DNA of 64,000 nt, from positions 2,989,011 to 3,053,010 of the forward strand of contig CAWHKC010000004.1 in assembly GCA_963829835.1 (NCBI GenBank). The letters are read 5' to 3'. The notes beneath the pieces were generated by a model, which was not told the DNA's origin, searched no databases, and worked only from the letters and a program-made list of their open reading frames with translations. Below are positions 31,764 to 40,872 of this stretch, in pieces. Numbering within the stretch: position 1 is the first letter of the stretch; each line of letters starts with the position of its first letter. The position numbers and the translations under genes were made by a program. The DNA is from Berkiella sp963829835. GTDB taxonomy: Bacteria > Pseudomonadota > Gammaproteobacteria > Berkiellales > Berkiellaceae.

Positions 31764-33134
31764 TTAACTTGTGAATATTGGCACTAGTTGCATCTTGTTT
31801 GGCAGCAATAAATCTAAGGTAGGGAGAACATTATCTTCACGATGTCGTCTGATAAGAGATTTCACATTTCCAAAATAATTACGTATTCCTAAATAAGCAT
31901 ATTTCAGATCATGGCTCGCAGCACCAACATCCGCAAAAATGGATAGACCAGGTAATACACTGAGACCCATTTGATATTCCACACCAATCTGACCTGCTGC
32001 TTTGTCATTATGAGCAAGCACGCCACCCGCATACAGTTGTAGCTCAGGGTTAGGATACCAATGAATAACTGCTTGACCGTAGTAAGTATCTTCTAGGGTA
32101 CTATGATCGACCCCCCCTATTTCAGCGACAGCGGTTAATGGACCAACGTACGCTTCCCCATGAAGACCCCAAGTGGTTTGATGGTCATCTTCCATTTTAA
32201 TATATTTTGCAACAGGGCCAGCAAGTCCAACGGCCGGGTTTCTCCAAAAAATAATACCATCAAAAGAAAATATATTATTGTCTGCAATGCTACCGTCATA
32301 ACCATGAACTTGTGCACCAAATTCATGACCTAGTGGGATTGCAACTGCGCCTTCACCAAAACCACTGAACTTACCGTCTTTATCATCATTATTATTGTCA
32401 TCAAAATTAGATTGTTCAGCCCATCCGCCTGCTGCGCCTAACCAAAGATTAGTGGTGGAGACTGCAGGTAATGAACCAACATGTGCTTTTGCCACGCTAA
32501 TACCAAAAGAAGAACTCGCTGCCGCAAAAACTAATGGCCACTTTAATTTGCTTAAAGCGGATTTCGCAAAACTAAACAGCTTGGTTTTAACAATACTAGC
32601 ATCATCTATTGCGATAACGTTCCCCTTGGGAGTTTGAGATGACACAGTAAATGAATAAGAAAATGGTTTTGATAAACGTTGAGTATGATGAAGTAAAATT
32701 GGCTCTAATTGCTGACGTACATCACTAAATTTTGTTAGTAAAAAATGTATTTGACGCTGTTCACTATTGAAATAGCAACCTAAAAGGTTCGATCCTAATT
32801 CTCGTCTTGCTTGTTTAGCAATACAAACCAGTGCGGTTGAGCGTTCAATTGTAGCCGTTGGATCAATCAAGATTTGGCCAGCTGGTAACTTATTTAGAAT
32901 TGCTTCTAATGAACGTGTTTTTGCCAAAGCAAGTGAACTTGATTTTTTTATGATAATGTGACGAAATCTTGAATCAACTGCCGCTATTTTTTTTAGTTTG
33001 TTACTAAGATTGGAATACGTTTTTGAATCTTTGACATAAATAAACAAAGTTGAGGAATTTAAGTTAGTTCCACTAAAAAACACATGGTTGAAAGAGTCAC
33101 CTAAAAATTCCTTTAACTCTATGTTATCAATCAT
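31764..33134 (-). CDS. fusion: cytosolic-type N-terminal domain + outer-membrane-barrel-like domain
   Basis: 456 residues. The start is supported by AGGGAGAAC upstream of the ATG. Residues 1-~185 are a soluble mixed domain without signal. At ~193-215 comes a signal-peptide-like segment (KWPLVFAAASSSFGISVAKA) and then ~240 residues with the alternating pattern of a porin-like barrel (LWLGAAGGWAEQSNFDDN; TWGLHGEAYVGPLTAVAEIG; IGVEYQMGLSVLPGLSIF; YLGIRNYFGNVKSLIRRH). No family is recognised for the N-terminal part. A normal Sec protein would start at the hydrophobic segment, so the 190-residue extension is odd. It heads the glycosyltransferase operon. Confidence 0.65.
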   Translation of the reverse strand: MIDNIELKEFLGDSFNHVFFSGTNLNSSTLFIYVKDSKTYSNLSNKLKKIAAVDSRFRHIIIKKSSSLALAKTRSLEAILNKLPAGQILIDPTATIERSTALVCIAKQARRELGSNLLGCYFNSEQRQIHFLLTKFSDVRQQLEPILLHHTQRLSKPFSYSFTVSSQTPKGNVIAIDDASIVKTKLFSFAKSALSKLKWPLVFAAASSSFGISVAKAHVGSLPAVSTTNLWLGAAGGWAEQSNFDDNNNDDKDGKFSGFGEGAVAIPLGHEFGAQVHGYDGSIADNNIFSFDGIIFWRNPAVGLAGPVAKYIKMEDDHQTTWGLHGEAYVGPLTAVAEIGGVDHSTLEDTYYGQAVIHWYPNPELQLYAGGVLAHNDKAAGQIGVEYQMGLSVLPGLSIFADVGAASHDLKYAYLGIRNYFGNVKSLIRRHREDNVLPTLDLLLPNKMQLVPIFTS

Positions 33135-33205
33135 TTTGTTCTCCCTGAACGCAAGTTATGTCTTTCCATCATGTACCACATGTTGATTAATTATTAAGCT
33201 TACCT

Positions 33206-34975
33206 TTAACCCTGATTAGTTTCAATCCAACTTTCAATTTGCGTTCGAAGCATCGGCAACGTTACTGTGCCATTTTTAAGAACTTGGTTATGATATTGAC
33301 GTATATCAAAATTATCGCCCAACTTATCTTTTGAAAGTTGTCGTAGATTCTCAATTTCGCGCTTACCCAACATATAAGATGTCGCTTGTCCTGGTGCCAT
33401 AATGTAGCGATCAACTTCAGCTTCGATGATGTTATCTTCCATCGCTGAATGTTGTTTGAGATAATCCACAGCCTGTTGCCTACTCCAGTTCATCACATGA
33501 AGCCCGGGATCAACCACTAATCTTGCGGTTCTTAAGGATTCATTTGATAACATACCTAAGCGAGAAATATCATCTTGATATAACCCCATTTCATCAGCTA
33601 AACGCTCTGTATATAACGCCCAGCCTTCCCCATATCCTGAATTCCATAAATATTTATCCAAGCTATGATGGGTCTTATCTTCAAGAACAAGCGCAATTTG
33701 AAAATGATGACCTGGTATGAGTTCATGAAATAACGTTGCTTCGTGATCAATCCGACTTCGTTTTTCAGGTTGATATGTATTGATATAGAAAATACCAGGC
33801 GTTGAACCATCATCACTTGGGGGATGATATTCTCCTGGCGCGCCAGTTTGAGCTCGATGGAGGGGATAGGGTTTTAATGTACCATCTGCTTTTGGTATTT
33901 TATCAAACCATGCTGGCACTTTAACTTTAGCCCTTTCTAAAGCTGCTAGATTGTAATTTAATATATCTTGTTCACTATGAAAGAAATTAAGAGATTTCTG
34001 TTTAGCGTGCTTATAAACTTCAGCCATATCTTGCATACCAAACTCACGTAGTCCGATGGTGGCAACTTCTCTTTTAAGTTGCTGCATATGCTTGAGACCG
34101 AATTCATGAATTTCTTTTGGAGATATGCCAAGCGTGGTTTCTTTTAGGACTTTTGCTTGATAGCACTGCTCACCATGAGGAAGTGCTGAGACACCTACTT
34201 TTTCTCTGGCTTGTGGTAAATAAACATCTTTAAGGTATTGGGCGTAACGCTTTATTGATGGATTGATATCATTTGATATTAATTGCGCCATTTGTTTTTT
34301 AAAGGCGGGGTCCCCATCACGTTTTGCAAATTCGAAAAAGGGAGAATCATCAATTGGGGCGTTGAGAATAATGGTCAATTGATTTAGCACTCTCTCAACA
34401 ACAGGCTTAGGGGCAGTATAACCTTCTTTTAGTCCAAGATTTAAATTATGAATTTCATCATCAACAACCTTACTAAAAGTTTGCCACCGTTTTAGAGCCA
34501 ATGATCGATTTTCAGGTGTGCCAACCGGTTGTTTTTCTGCAACCATAGCCAAGATATTATGCCATCCCCATAATGGATTGACATTCCAAAGTTCATCCTT
34601 ACAAACTCTAACAGCAATATTACTTTCAAGGGTTTGTTTTAACAATTGGTAGGTATGGTATTCACTCGATCCCTTTAACTGATTTACATTTAACTTTTTA
34701 AGCTCAAGTAACATGTCATCTTCTGTTTTTTGCCAAACAGTTAATGCCTTAATGGAATGATCAGTAAATCTATCTAAAGCAACATCGGTCCTTCCCCAAT
34801 AGGCACCTAGTTCAGGAAATTGCTTAAAATAGGCTTTCTCATATTGAGTGGCAATTTGAATAAGATTTTTCTGTGTTTCATTAGGTGAATTCATAGTGGC
34901 TACAGCTGTTCCGGTTATAAAAATTGTTGAAAGGATACTGCATCTTATCGTGATGTTTTTAACTAGGTTTAGCAC
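33206..34975 (-). CDS. DUF885 family metallopeptidase, secreted
   Basis: 589 residues. An N-terminal hydrophobic stretch (ILSTIFITGTAVA) acts as signal peptide. The zinc-peptidase motif HELIPGHHFQIAL occurs near residue 415, with EGWALYTERLADEMG about 40 residues later supplying the third ligand, as in DUF885 proteins common in Legionella. Also PLWGWHNILAM and GMLSNESLRTARLVVDPGLH. Start is GTG. Likely a periplasmic or exported peptidase; substrate unknown. Confidence 0.88.
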   Translation of the reverse strand: MLNLVKNITIRCSILSTIFITGTAVATMNSPNETQKNLIQIATQYEKAYFKQFPELGAYWGRTDVALDRFTDHSIKALTVWQKTEDDMLLELKKLNVNQLKGSSEYHTYQLLKQTLESNIAVRVCKDELWNVNPLWGWHNILAMVAEKQPVGTPENRSLALKRWQTFSKVVDDEIHNLNLGLKEGYTAPKPVVERVLNQLTIILNAPIDDSPFFEFAKRDGDPAFKKQMAQLISNDINPSIKRYAQYLKDVYLPQAREKVGVSALPHGEQCYQAKVLKETTLGISPKEIHEFGLKHMQQLKREVATIGLREFGMQDMAEVYKHAKQKSLNFFHSEQDILNYNLAALERAKVKVPAWFDKIPKADGTLKPYPLHRAQTGAPGEYHPPSDDGSTPGIFYINTYQPEKRSRIDHEATLFHELIPGHHFQIALVLEDKTHHSLDKYLWNSGYGEGWALYTERLADEMGLYQDDISRLGMLSNESLRTARLVVDPGLHVMNWSRQQAVDYLKQHSAMEDNIIEAEVDRYIMAPGQATSYMLGKREIENLRQLSKDKLGDNFDIRQYHNQVLKNGTVTLPMLRTQIESWIETNQG

Positions 34976-35075
34976 TCTTATGACTCTCTACATCCCAAAA
35001 TAACTCAAGAAATTCTATAGTAGATCCGATTGCTAATACAGGACTAATCCTTTTTGTCTATTAAGTGAGTTTCAT

Positions 35076-35558
35076 ATGAAAAAATTAACTCTGTTAACTA
35101 TCTTTTTATCTGTGTTTTATGTCAGTGCTTATGCTGACCAGGCGCCAGATCCAGCCCCTGCTCCCTCTGCTCAAGAATCTAGTGCAAATCCACCACCACC
35201 AGGTGAAGAAGATAAGGGACAAGGTCAACGTTTACCAGGACCTCCTCAAGCCGCTATTGATGCTTGTAATGGTAAAGCTAAAGGTGATACCTGTTCATTT
35301 TCTGGAATGAATAACATGACCCATGAAGGTACCTGCTTCCAAAGGCCTAATGGTAAAGGTGCAATGGCTTGTTTACCAAAGCCACCTAAGGTTGCCATTG
35401 ATGCTTGTAACGGTAAAGCTGTTGGAGATGCTTGTTCATTTACAGGCATGAGAAATAATAATATTACAGGAACATGCTTTAAGCGCCCTGAAGGGGATGA
35501 AGTCGCATGTCGCCCTGCGCATCCTCCTCGTCCTGAAGAGCAAAACAAAGGAAATTAG
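35076..35558 (+). CDS. secreted protein with two Cys-rich tandem repeats
   Basis: 160 residues. Signal peptide MKKLTLLTIFLSVFYVSAYA, then a Pro-rich linker (DPAPAPSAQ; NPPPPGEEDKG), then two ~45-residue repeats starting AIDACNGKAKGDTCSFSGM and AIDACNGKAVGDACSFTGM, each with four cysteines at matching places, suggesting two disulfides per repeat in the periplasm or outside. The tail is again Pro-rich. The function of the ACNGK..GD.CSF repeat is not known to me. Confidence 0.75.
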   Translation: MKKLTLLTIFLSVFYVSAYADQAPDPAPAPSAQESSANPPPPGEEDKGQGQRLPGPPQAAIDACNGKAKGDTCSFSGMNNMTHEGTCFQRPNGKGAMACLPKPPKVAIDACNGKAVGDACSFTGMRNNNITGTCFKRPEGDEVACRPAHPPRPEEQNKGN

Positions 35559-35576
35559 AATAATGTACCCGGCGCC

Positions 35577-35601
35577 TGTCCTTCGAAGGGCAGGCGTTGT
35601 G
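35577..35601. repeat. palindromic hairpin (REP-4)
   Basis: CGCCTGTCCTTCGAAGGGCA GGCG folds into a 12-bp stem centred on TTCGAA with one G-T pair. No T run follows, so it is not a classic terminator. CCTGTCCTTCGAAG recurs at 56253. Confidence 0.7.
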
Positions 35602-35718
35602 CACGTTGGAGGCACTGTTCTTAGTTACTCACCTTTTTATTTGTCGATCCCCTCTTTCTCTGCTTAAATCTAAAGAAGAACTGTTCTTTTTAATTACACT
35701 TCCTATTCGGAGCGTTCA

Positions 35719-37173
35719 ATGTCAACTCAAATTGTGCTTGCTACCAAAGATCACATAGCCGAGAGTACTGATAAAAATGACGGTATGGAAATGAATAGCT
35801 TTTTGACTCTCCAAAAGGAATATTTTAATAGCGATGCAACCAAGAACATCGATTTTAGAATACATCAATTAAAAAAGTTAAAAAAACTCATTCGCCAATA
35901 TGAAGATCAAATTCTTGAAGCCTTAAAGCAAGATTTGGGACGAGATCCCATGGAAAGCTATATCAGTGAAATTATGTTACTTATTAATGAAATCAATTTC
36001 GCTATTAAAAAACTAAAAACTTGGACAAAACCCAAGCAAATGGATAATAGCTTTTTCTTGTTTCCAGCCACATCTAAAATATATCATGAACCATACGGCG
36101 TTTGTTTAATTATATCTCCTTGGAACTATCCTTTTTTCCTAGCAATCAGACCACTTATTTCTGCTATGAGTGCTGGTAATTGTGTTACTTTAAAATGTTC
36201 TGAATTGTCACCTTACACAAATGAAGTTATTTTAGAACTAATAAATCAAAATTTCCCACAAGAATATCTCTATGCTATCGATTGTCACGCAAATGAAACA
36301 GAACAATTAATTGCGTCGGGTTATGATTTTATTTTATTTACTGGCAGCTCTGAAACTGGCAAAAAAGTAATGCAGACAGCTTCTCATACATTGACACCAA
36401 TGGTTTTAGAATTAGGTGGAAAATGCCCAGTCATTGTTGATGAAACGGCGGATATCAACCGTGCAGCCAGAAAGATTGTTTGGGGCAAATTTATCAATGC
36501 CGGGCAAACCTGCATAGCGCCAGATCATGTTTATGTTCATATCTCCCGTAAGAACGATTTTATCAGAGCAATCGAAAATCAAATTGTAAAGCTTTACGGA
36601 AAAGATCCTTTAAATAATGCTGATTTTGGTAAAATTATTAATTCAAAACACTTTCATAGACTCGTTAACTTATTAGAAGAATCCAAAATCATTTGGGGTG
36701 GTAATATTGATGAAGAAAAACTAAAAATAGAGCCTACCCTCATTGAAGTTGACTCCTATTATGAAAAAATCATGAAAGAAGAAATATTTGGGCCATTGTT
36801 ACCCATAATAACTTATAAAGATCTCGATATATTGATAAATCAGTTAAAAAAGTTACCTAAACCACTTTCACTTTATCATTTCTCTAAAGACAAAGCCTCT
36901 ATTAATAAAGTTAATAAAACGCTCTCTTTTGGCGGTGGATGTATTAATGATTGCATGATGCAAGTTACTAATAAATTTTTACCTTTTGGTGGAGTCGGAG
37001 CAAGCGGATTTGGTTCCTATGTAGGGGAACAAGGCTTTAAAACTTTCTCCCATGCTAAACCCATGGTTGAAAGAGGCAGATTTATGTTGTTTGATTTCCT
37101 ACCTCTTATGCCAGCCTATACCGAGGGTAAATTTAAGCTTTTCAGAACCATTTCGAAGTTTATAGGTTATTAG
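35719..37173 (+). CDS. aldehyde dehydrogenase (ALDH3 / coniferyl-aldehyde type)
   Basis: NAD(P)-dependent oxidation of aldehydes, 484 residues. PYGVCLIISPWNYPF and FTGSSETGKKVMQTA (cofactor site), ELGGKCP with general base Glu near residue 231, and GQTCIAPDHVYVH with catalytic Cys near residue 265. Absence of the longer N-terminal domain and a C-terminal hydrophobic stretch (FMLFDFLPLMPAY) fit the ALDH3 group, often membrane-associated and acting on fatty aldehydes. CGGAG lies eight bases before the ATG. Confidence 0.9.
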   Translation: MSTQIVLATKDHIAESTDKNDGMEMNSFLTLQKEYFNSDATKNIDFRIHQLKKLKKLIRQYEDQILEALKQDLGRDPMESYISEIMLLINEINFAIKKLKTWTKPKQMDNSFFLFPATSKIYHEPYGVCLIISPWNYPFFLAIRPLISAMSAGNCVTLKCSELSPYTNEVILELINQNFPQEYLYAIDCHANETEQLIASGYDFILFTGSSETGKKVMQTASHTLTPMVLELGGKCPVIVDETADINRAARKIVWGKFINAGQTCIAPDHVYVHISRKNDFIRAIENQIVKLYGKDPLNNADFGKIINSKHFHRLVNLLEESKIIWGGNIDEEKLKIEPTLIEVDSYYEKIMKEEIFGPLLPIITYKDLDILINQLKKLPKPLSLYHFSKDKASINKVNKTLSFGGGCINDCMMQVTNKFLPFGGVGASGFGSYVGEQGFKTFSHAKPMVERGRFMLFDFLPLMPAYTEGKFKLFRTISKFIGY

Positions 37174-37445
37174 TGAGGTGGGGTGTCGTAATTTGCTATA
37201 ACCCCCATATCTAGCTCAATCTTTCAGCCTTTAGCTATCGCGCTCCATTAAAAAATTGGTTACTTTAACCTTTCAGAGAGTTTTATATCTGTGAAGGGTA
37301 TAGAGCTATACTAGCCTTATGGATGATTAAATATGTTTATTTATCCGCTAGCATTTGCTGCAGTGGATCCTTTATGTTATAAGGTGGGCTACTGAGTAAC
37401 AAGACTTAAAGAAACGTTCGCAGTTATAAATCTTAGGAACATTCG

Positions 37446-38765
37446 ATGTCCGGTAAAATTGGTTTTTGGTCTGTTTTTGAGTTAGTGACTGTTAGCCAGA
37501 TTGGATCTGGTCTGATGCTTCCTGCTGTGTTAGCACCCTACGGGCAATTAAGCCTTATGGGATGGGTCGTTTCAAGCATGGGCGCCATTATGCTGGCGGT
37601 GATGTTTACTTTATTGTGCCTACGCTATCCTAGAACCGGAGGCCCTCATGCCTATGTTCAAGAAGCTTTTGGATCTTCTGCCTCGTTTTTCACTGGTTGG
37701 ACCTACTGGGTTATCTCCTGGATTAGTACGACAGCCATCATTATCTCTGCAGTCGGATATTTAATACCTCTTATTGGCATACATTCTCCCTACTTAAACC
37801 TAGGGCTAGAAATTCTCATCATGGTAATGATCACGGCAATCAACTTAAAGGGCGTCTACCGCGCAGGTAATGCTCGATTTATTCTTATTGCGATTAAGAT
37901 GGTCCCTTTACTCTTAGTGCCCATTGCTGCGCTTTTCTTTTTCGATAAATCAAACTTTAGCCAAGTTGATACCACCTCCGAAGAGGTCTCGACCATATTT
38001 AATAGCGTGATGTTGCTCACTTTTTGGGGCTTTATTGGTTTTGAATCAGCTACTGCGGCAGCCCAAGATGTGAAAGATCTCAGCAGAACCATTCCTAAGG
38101 CTCTGATTTTGGGAACCCTATTTGTCGCAGCAGTCTATTTTATTAGTAGCCTTGGCATCATGGGCGTTATTCCTGGCCACGTATTAATGAATTCAGCTGC
38201 TCCTTACACTGATACAGCTCAAATAATCTTTGGCGGTAAATGGCATTTACTGATTTCTCTGATTGCCTGTATTGTCTGTATCTCTGCAGTTAATGCTTGG
38301 ACCCTTGCCAGCGGCCAAATAGCTTTAGGAATTACTCAAGATGGCTTAATGCCAAAGTTTTTTGCTAAGCAAAATAAGCATGGAGCTCCTGTTTTCGCTC
38401 TGGTGCTTAGTTGTATTGGTACTATCCCATTATTGGTCTTCACCTTACACGCTAGCTTAGCTGAGACCGTCAATACCATCATTGATTTATCAGTAACCGC
38501 CTTCCTCTTTGTCTATGTGATTTCTTGCTTATCCTATTTGAAGCTATTATGGACTCAAAAAAGACAGCATGCTCTCTGGAAATGGTTATGTGGGATTTTT
38601 TCTTTAGGTTTTTGTGTTTGGATTATTGGTTCAACCCCTATCACCACCATTTTAATCGCAAGCTTATTTGTATTAAGTGGCCTCCCTATCTATCTACTAA
38701 GGCGCCATAAGTTACGGAGTCATGATAGATCAGGGGATCTTCAAGATGGTTCAGTACCAATCTAA
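37446..38765 (+). CDS. APC-family amino acid permease (AdiC-like antiporter type)
   Basis: 439 residues with about twelve membrane segments. The first helix GFWSVFELVTVSQIGSGLML carries the GSG substrate motif of the APC superfamily, followed by YPRTGGPHAYVQEAFG. Closest in style to the arginine/agmatine and related antiporters that Legionellales hold in many copies. The substrate cannot be read from sequence. A preceding 270-bp gap holds no gene; AGGAAC lies just upstream of the ATG. Confidence 0.88.
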   Translation: MSGKIGFWSVFELVTVSQIGSGLMLPAVLAPYGQLSLMGWVVSSMGAIMLAVMFTLLCLRYPRTGGPHAYVQEAFGSSASFFTGWTYWVISWISTTAIIISAVGYLIPLIGIHSPYLNLGLEILIMVMITAINLKGVYRAGNARFILIAIKMVPLLLVPIAALFFFDKSNFSQVDTTSEEVSTIFNSVMLLTFWGFIGFESATAAAQDVKDLSRTIPKALILGTLFVAAVYFISSLGIMGVIPGHVLMNSAAPYTDTAQIIFGGKWHLLISLIACIVCISAVNAWTLASGQIALGITQDGLMPKFFAKQNKHGAPVFALVLSCIGTIPLLVFTLHASLAETVNTIIDLSVTAFLFVYVISCLSYLKLLWTQKRQHALWKWLCGIFSLGFCVWIIGSTPITTILIASLFVLSGLPIYLLRRHKLRSHDRSGDLQDGSVPI

Positions 38766-38869
38766 AGCATACGCGCATATACACTCCTTAAGTAACTGAA
38801 ATTGCTTTTAAAATTGGGATATGTTTACCTATACTAAAGCTAAGGGATTCTTCGCTAAGGATATGGCGT

Positions 38870-39397
38870 ATGAAGAAGTTATTCGTCAAATGGCCCTTAC
38901 TACTTGGGCTTGTATTCAATGTGACTCCATCAATGGGCTACCAAAATGCTCTTCCAAAAGCTAGTAAGCCACCACAAATCGATACAATTTTAGTTGAGAA
39001 ACAAAAACATCAAATGACAGTCTTTCATAATGATAAGCCTGTCAAAAAATACAAGATAGCTTTAGGTTTCAATCCTCTAGGTCATAAAGTTAAAGAAGGC
39101 GATGGTAAGACCCCTGAAGGCACTTACTATATCGTTGGTAAAAATCCACAAAGCCAATTTCATCTCTCATTAAAACTTTCTTATCCTTCTGTTGAAGATA
39201 AGAAAAAAGCGTTACATAAAGGACTCAATCCAGGTGGCAATATTATGATCCATGGTCTTGCTCCTCATCTAAGTGCCAAAGGTAAATGGCACGCGATGAG
39301 AGATTGGACCTTAGGCTGTATTGCCGTCACCAATGACGAAATTGAAGAGATATTTACTTTAGCAGAAGTTGGCACCAAGGTTGTTATTCTGCCTTAA
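38870..39397 (+). CDS. L,D-transpeptidase (YkuD domain), exported
   Basis: 175 residues. Signal peptide (LLLGLVFNVTPSMG), then a YkuD domain: DTILVEKQKHQMTVF, GDGKTPEGTYYI, NIMIHGLAPH and DWTLGCIAVTNDEIEE, in which Cys ~150 is catalytic and the HG motif precedes it. It would cross-link or modify peptidoglycan in the periplasm, or attach proteins to it. AAGGAT precedes the start. Ends in a REP-2 unit shared with the convergent yceI-like gene. Confidence 0.9.
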   Translation: MKKLFVKWPLLLGLVFNVTPSMGYQNALPKASKPPQIDTILVEKQKHQMTVFHNDKPVKKYKIALGFNPLGHKVKEGDGKTPEGTYYIVGKNPQSQFHLSLKLSYPSVEDKKKALHKGLNPGGNIMIHGLAPHLSAKGKWHAMRDWTLGCIAVTNDEIEEIFTLAEVGTKVVILP

Positions 39398-39405
39398 CTA
39401 ATTGC

Positions 39406-39435
39406 CTACTTGCCGCGACGCGTTCGCGGCATCCA
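39406..39435. repeat. REP-2 single unit
   Basis: CTACTTGCCGCGACGCGTTC GCGGCATCCAG, a GC-rich hairpin between two convergent genes (L,D-transpeptidase and YceI-like), a likely shared bidirectional transcription barrier. Confidence 0.85.
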
Positions 39436-39442
39436 GAATATT

Positions 39443-40018
39443 CTAGTTTTTTGCTGCTTCCACTTCGATATCAATTTTGACGTCATCGCCCAACCCTGGC
39501 AATAAGGTATTGATTTCAAAATCAGATCGCTTCAATTCTGTGCTTGCGGTATAGCCTACTGACTCTTTCTCGGTAATAGGATTTTGACCTTTCTTATTCA
39601 GCTTTACATTCAGCACGACTGGCTTTGAAACCCCATGAACCGTTAATATCCCACTTACAGTGGATATATTGTTATCCTTAACGCCTATTTTATCGCTCAC
39701 AAAAGTGGCTGTTGGAAATTTTTCAGCATTAAGAAATAGTTTACTTCTAATGCTTTTATCCAAATCTGGGATTCCTGTGACAATATCAGCAACGTTAATT
39801 TTCACATCAACTTTACTATTTTCAGGTTTTTGTTCATCAAGAACAATGGTTCCATTTGCCATCCATTTTCCCGAAGGATTTGAAAACCCAAAATGATTGA
39901 TATGCCATTCAACATAACTATGCATTGGATCAAGGATGTAGGTATCAGCAGCATAAACTGATGGCATAAAAGCTAAAGTCAAAGCGGCACATATGCTTTT
40001 TTTCATATGAGATATCAT
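39443..40018 (-). CDS. YceI-family periplasmic lipid-binding protein
   Basis: About 191 residues from ATG 40018, chosen because AAGGTGA lies five bases upstream and a signal peptide (MKKSICAALTLAFMPSVYAA) follows. YceI features: DPMHSYVEWHINHFGFS, FPTATFVSDKI, TVHGVSKPVVLNVKL and GYTASTELKRSDFEIN. The family binds isoprenoid-like lipids in a beta barrel in the periplasm. A longer in-frame start at 40120 would overlap the divergent dsbA/com1 gene and is unlikely. Confidence 0.9.
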   Translation of the reverse strand: MISHMKKSICAALTLAFMPSVYAADTYILDPMHSYVEWHINHFGFSNPSGKWMANGTIVLDEQKPENSKVDVKINVADIVTGIPDLDKSIRSKLFLNAEKFPTATFVSDKIGVKDNNISTVSGILTVHGVSKPVVLNVKLNKKGQNPITEKESVGYTASTELKRSDFEINTLLPGLGDDVKIDIEVEAAKN

Positions 40019-40076
40019 AAAATCACCTTTCTTAACCGATATATCATTATTATATACAATTAAGCATAGAGGTTTT

Positions 40077-40820
40077 ATGTACCAGGTTATATTTGCAGGA
40101 ATAATGCTTATTTTAAGCACTCCACTTTATGCGGCTTCCTTTGATGACAATCAAAAACAAGAAATTGGCCAAGTGGTTCATGAATATCTTATCAGTCATC
40201 CTGAAGTCATTGTTCAAGCCATACAGGTATTGCAGGGTAAAGAAGCTAAAGCATTTGAAGAAAATGCAAAAAAAGCGATTTCTGAAAATATGGATGGTCT
40301 CTTTAACAGCGAGAGCCCAACTATTGAGAACAAAGCACCTAAAGTCACCTTAATTGAATTCTTTGACTATAACTGTCCACATTGTAGAACGATGAGCAAA
40401 ATACTTGATCAACTACAAGAAAAAAATAAGGACATTAGAATTGTGTACAAAGAATTACCTGTTTTAGGAGAAGACTCGCTCATTGCTTCAAAGGCAGCTT
40501 TAGCGGCGCGTGAGCAAAAGAAATATAATGAATTTCATGATAAATTAATGGCTTATCCTGGAGCGGTCTCATCAGCTACTGTCATGCAAATTGCAAAAGA
40601 AGTTGGTTTAGATAGTGATAAGCTCAAAAAAGATATGGAATCGGATAAAGTACGTACTGAACTAGAAGCTAATCAAAAACTAGCGATTAGTCTAGGCATT
40701 AGAGGCACGCCTTCATTTGTTATTGGGCGCTTTCCAGCGAAGAAAGATATGCCTACAGAGTTTATACCCGGAGAGACCACTCAAGAAGAATTGATGAAAA
40801 GGATAGATGCGGTTCGGTAA
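40077..40820 (+). CDS. DsbA-family thiol oxidoreductase, Com1-like
   Basis: 247 residues, signal peptide (MYQVIFAGIMLILSTPLYAA), a short helical N-terminal extension (EIGQVVHEYLISHPEVIVQA) and a thioredoxin-like DsbA domain with redox motif CPHC at residues 100-103 (FFDYNCPHCRTM) and cis-proline loop GIRGTPSFVIG. The order and length match Coxiella Com1 and Legionella DsbA2-type proteins. It makes or shuffles disulfides in periplasmic proteins, possibly including the Cys-repeat protein at 35076 (inference). Confidence 0.9.
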   Translation: MYQVIFAGIMLILSTPLYAASFDDNQKQEIGQVVHEYLISHPEVIVQAIQVLQGKEAKAFEENAKKAISENMDGLFNSESPTIENKAPKVTLIEFFDYNCPHCRTMSKILDQLQEKNKDIRIVYKELPVLGEDSLIASKAALAAREQKKYNEFHDKLMAYPGAVSSATVMQIAKEVGLDSDKLKKDMESDKVRTELEANQKLAISLGIRGTPSFVIGRFPAKKDMPTEFIPGETTQEELMKRIDAVR

Positions 40821-40833
40821 TATTATTACATAC

Positions 40834-40869
40834 GTAGGGTGGGCAAAGCCTTTAGCGTGCCCACCCTAT
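40834..40869. repeat. REP-1 single unit
   Basis: GTAGGGTGGGCAAAGCCTTT AGCGTGCCCACCCTAT; GGGTGGGC pairs with GCCCACCC. Lies between the convergent com1-like and methyltransferase genes. Confidence 0.85.
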
Positions 40870-40872
40870 TGA

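Noticed and set aside
35577..35601. Rho-independent terminator after the Cys-repeat gene
   Set aside because: The hairpin is strong but no T run follows on either strand, so it is listed as a repeat.
37174..37445. Possible tRNA or small RNA in the gap before the APC permease
   Set aside because: No cloverleaf or T-loop sequence (GTTCRA) in proper context was found; left as an empty intergenic region.
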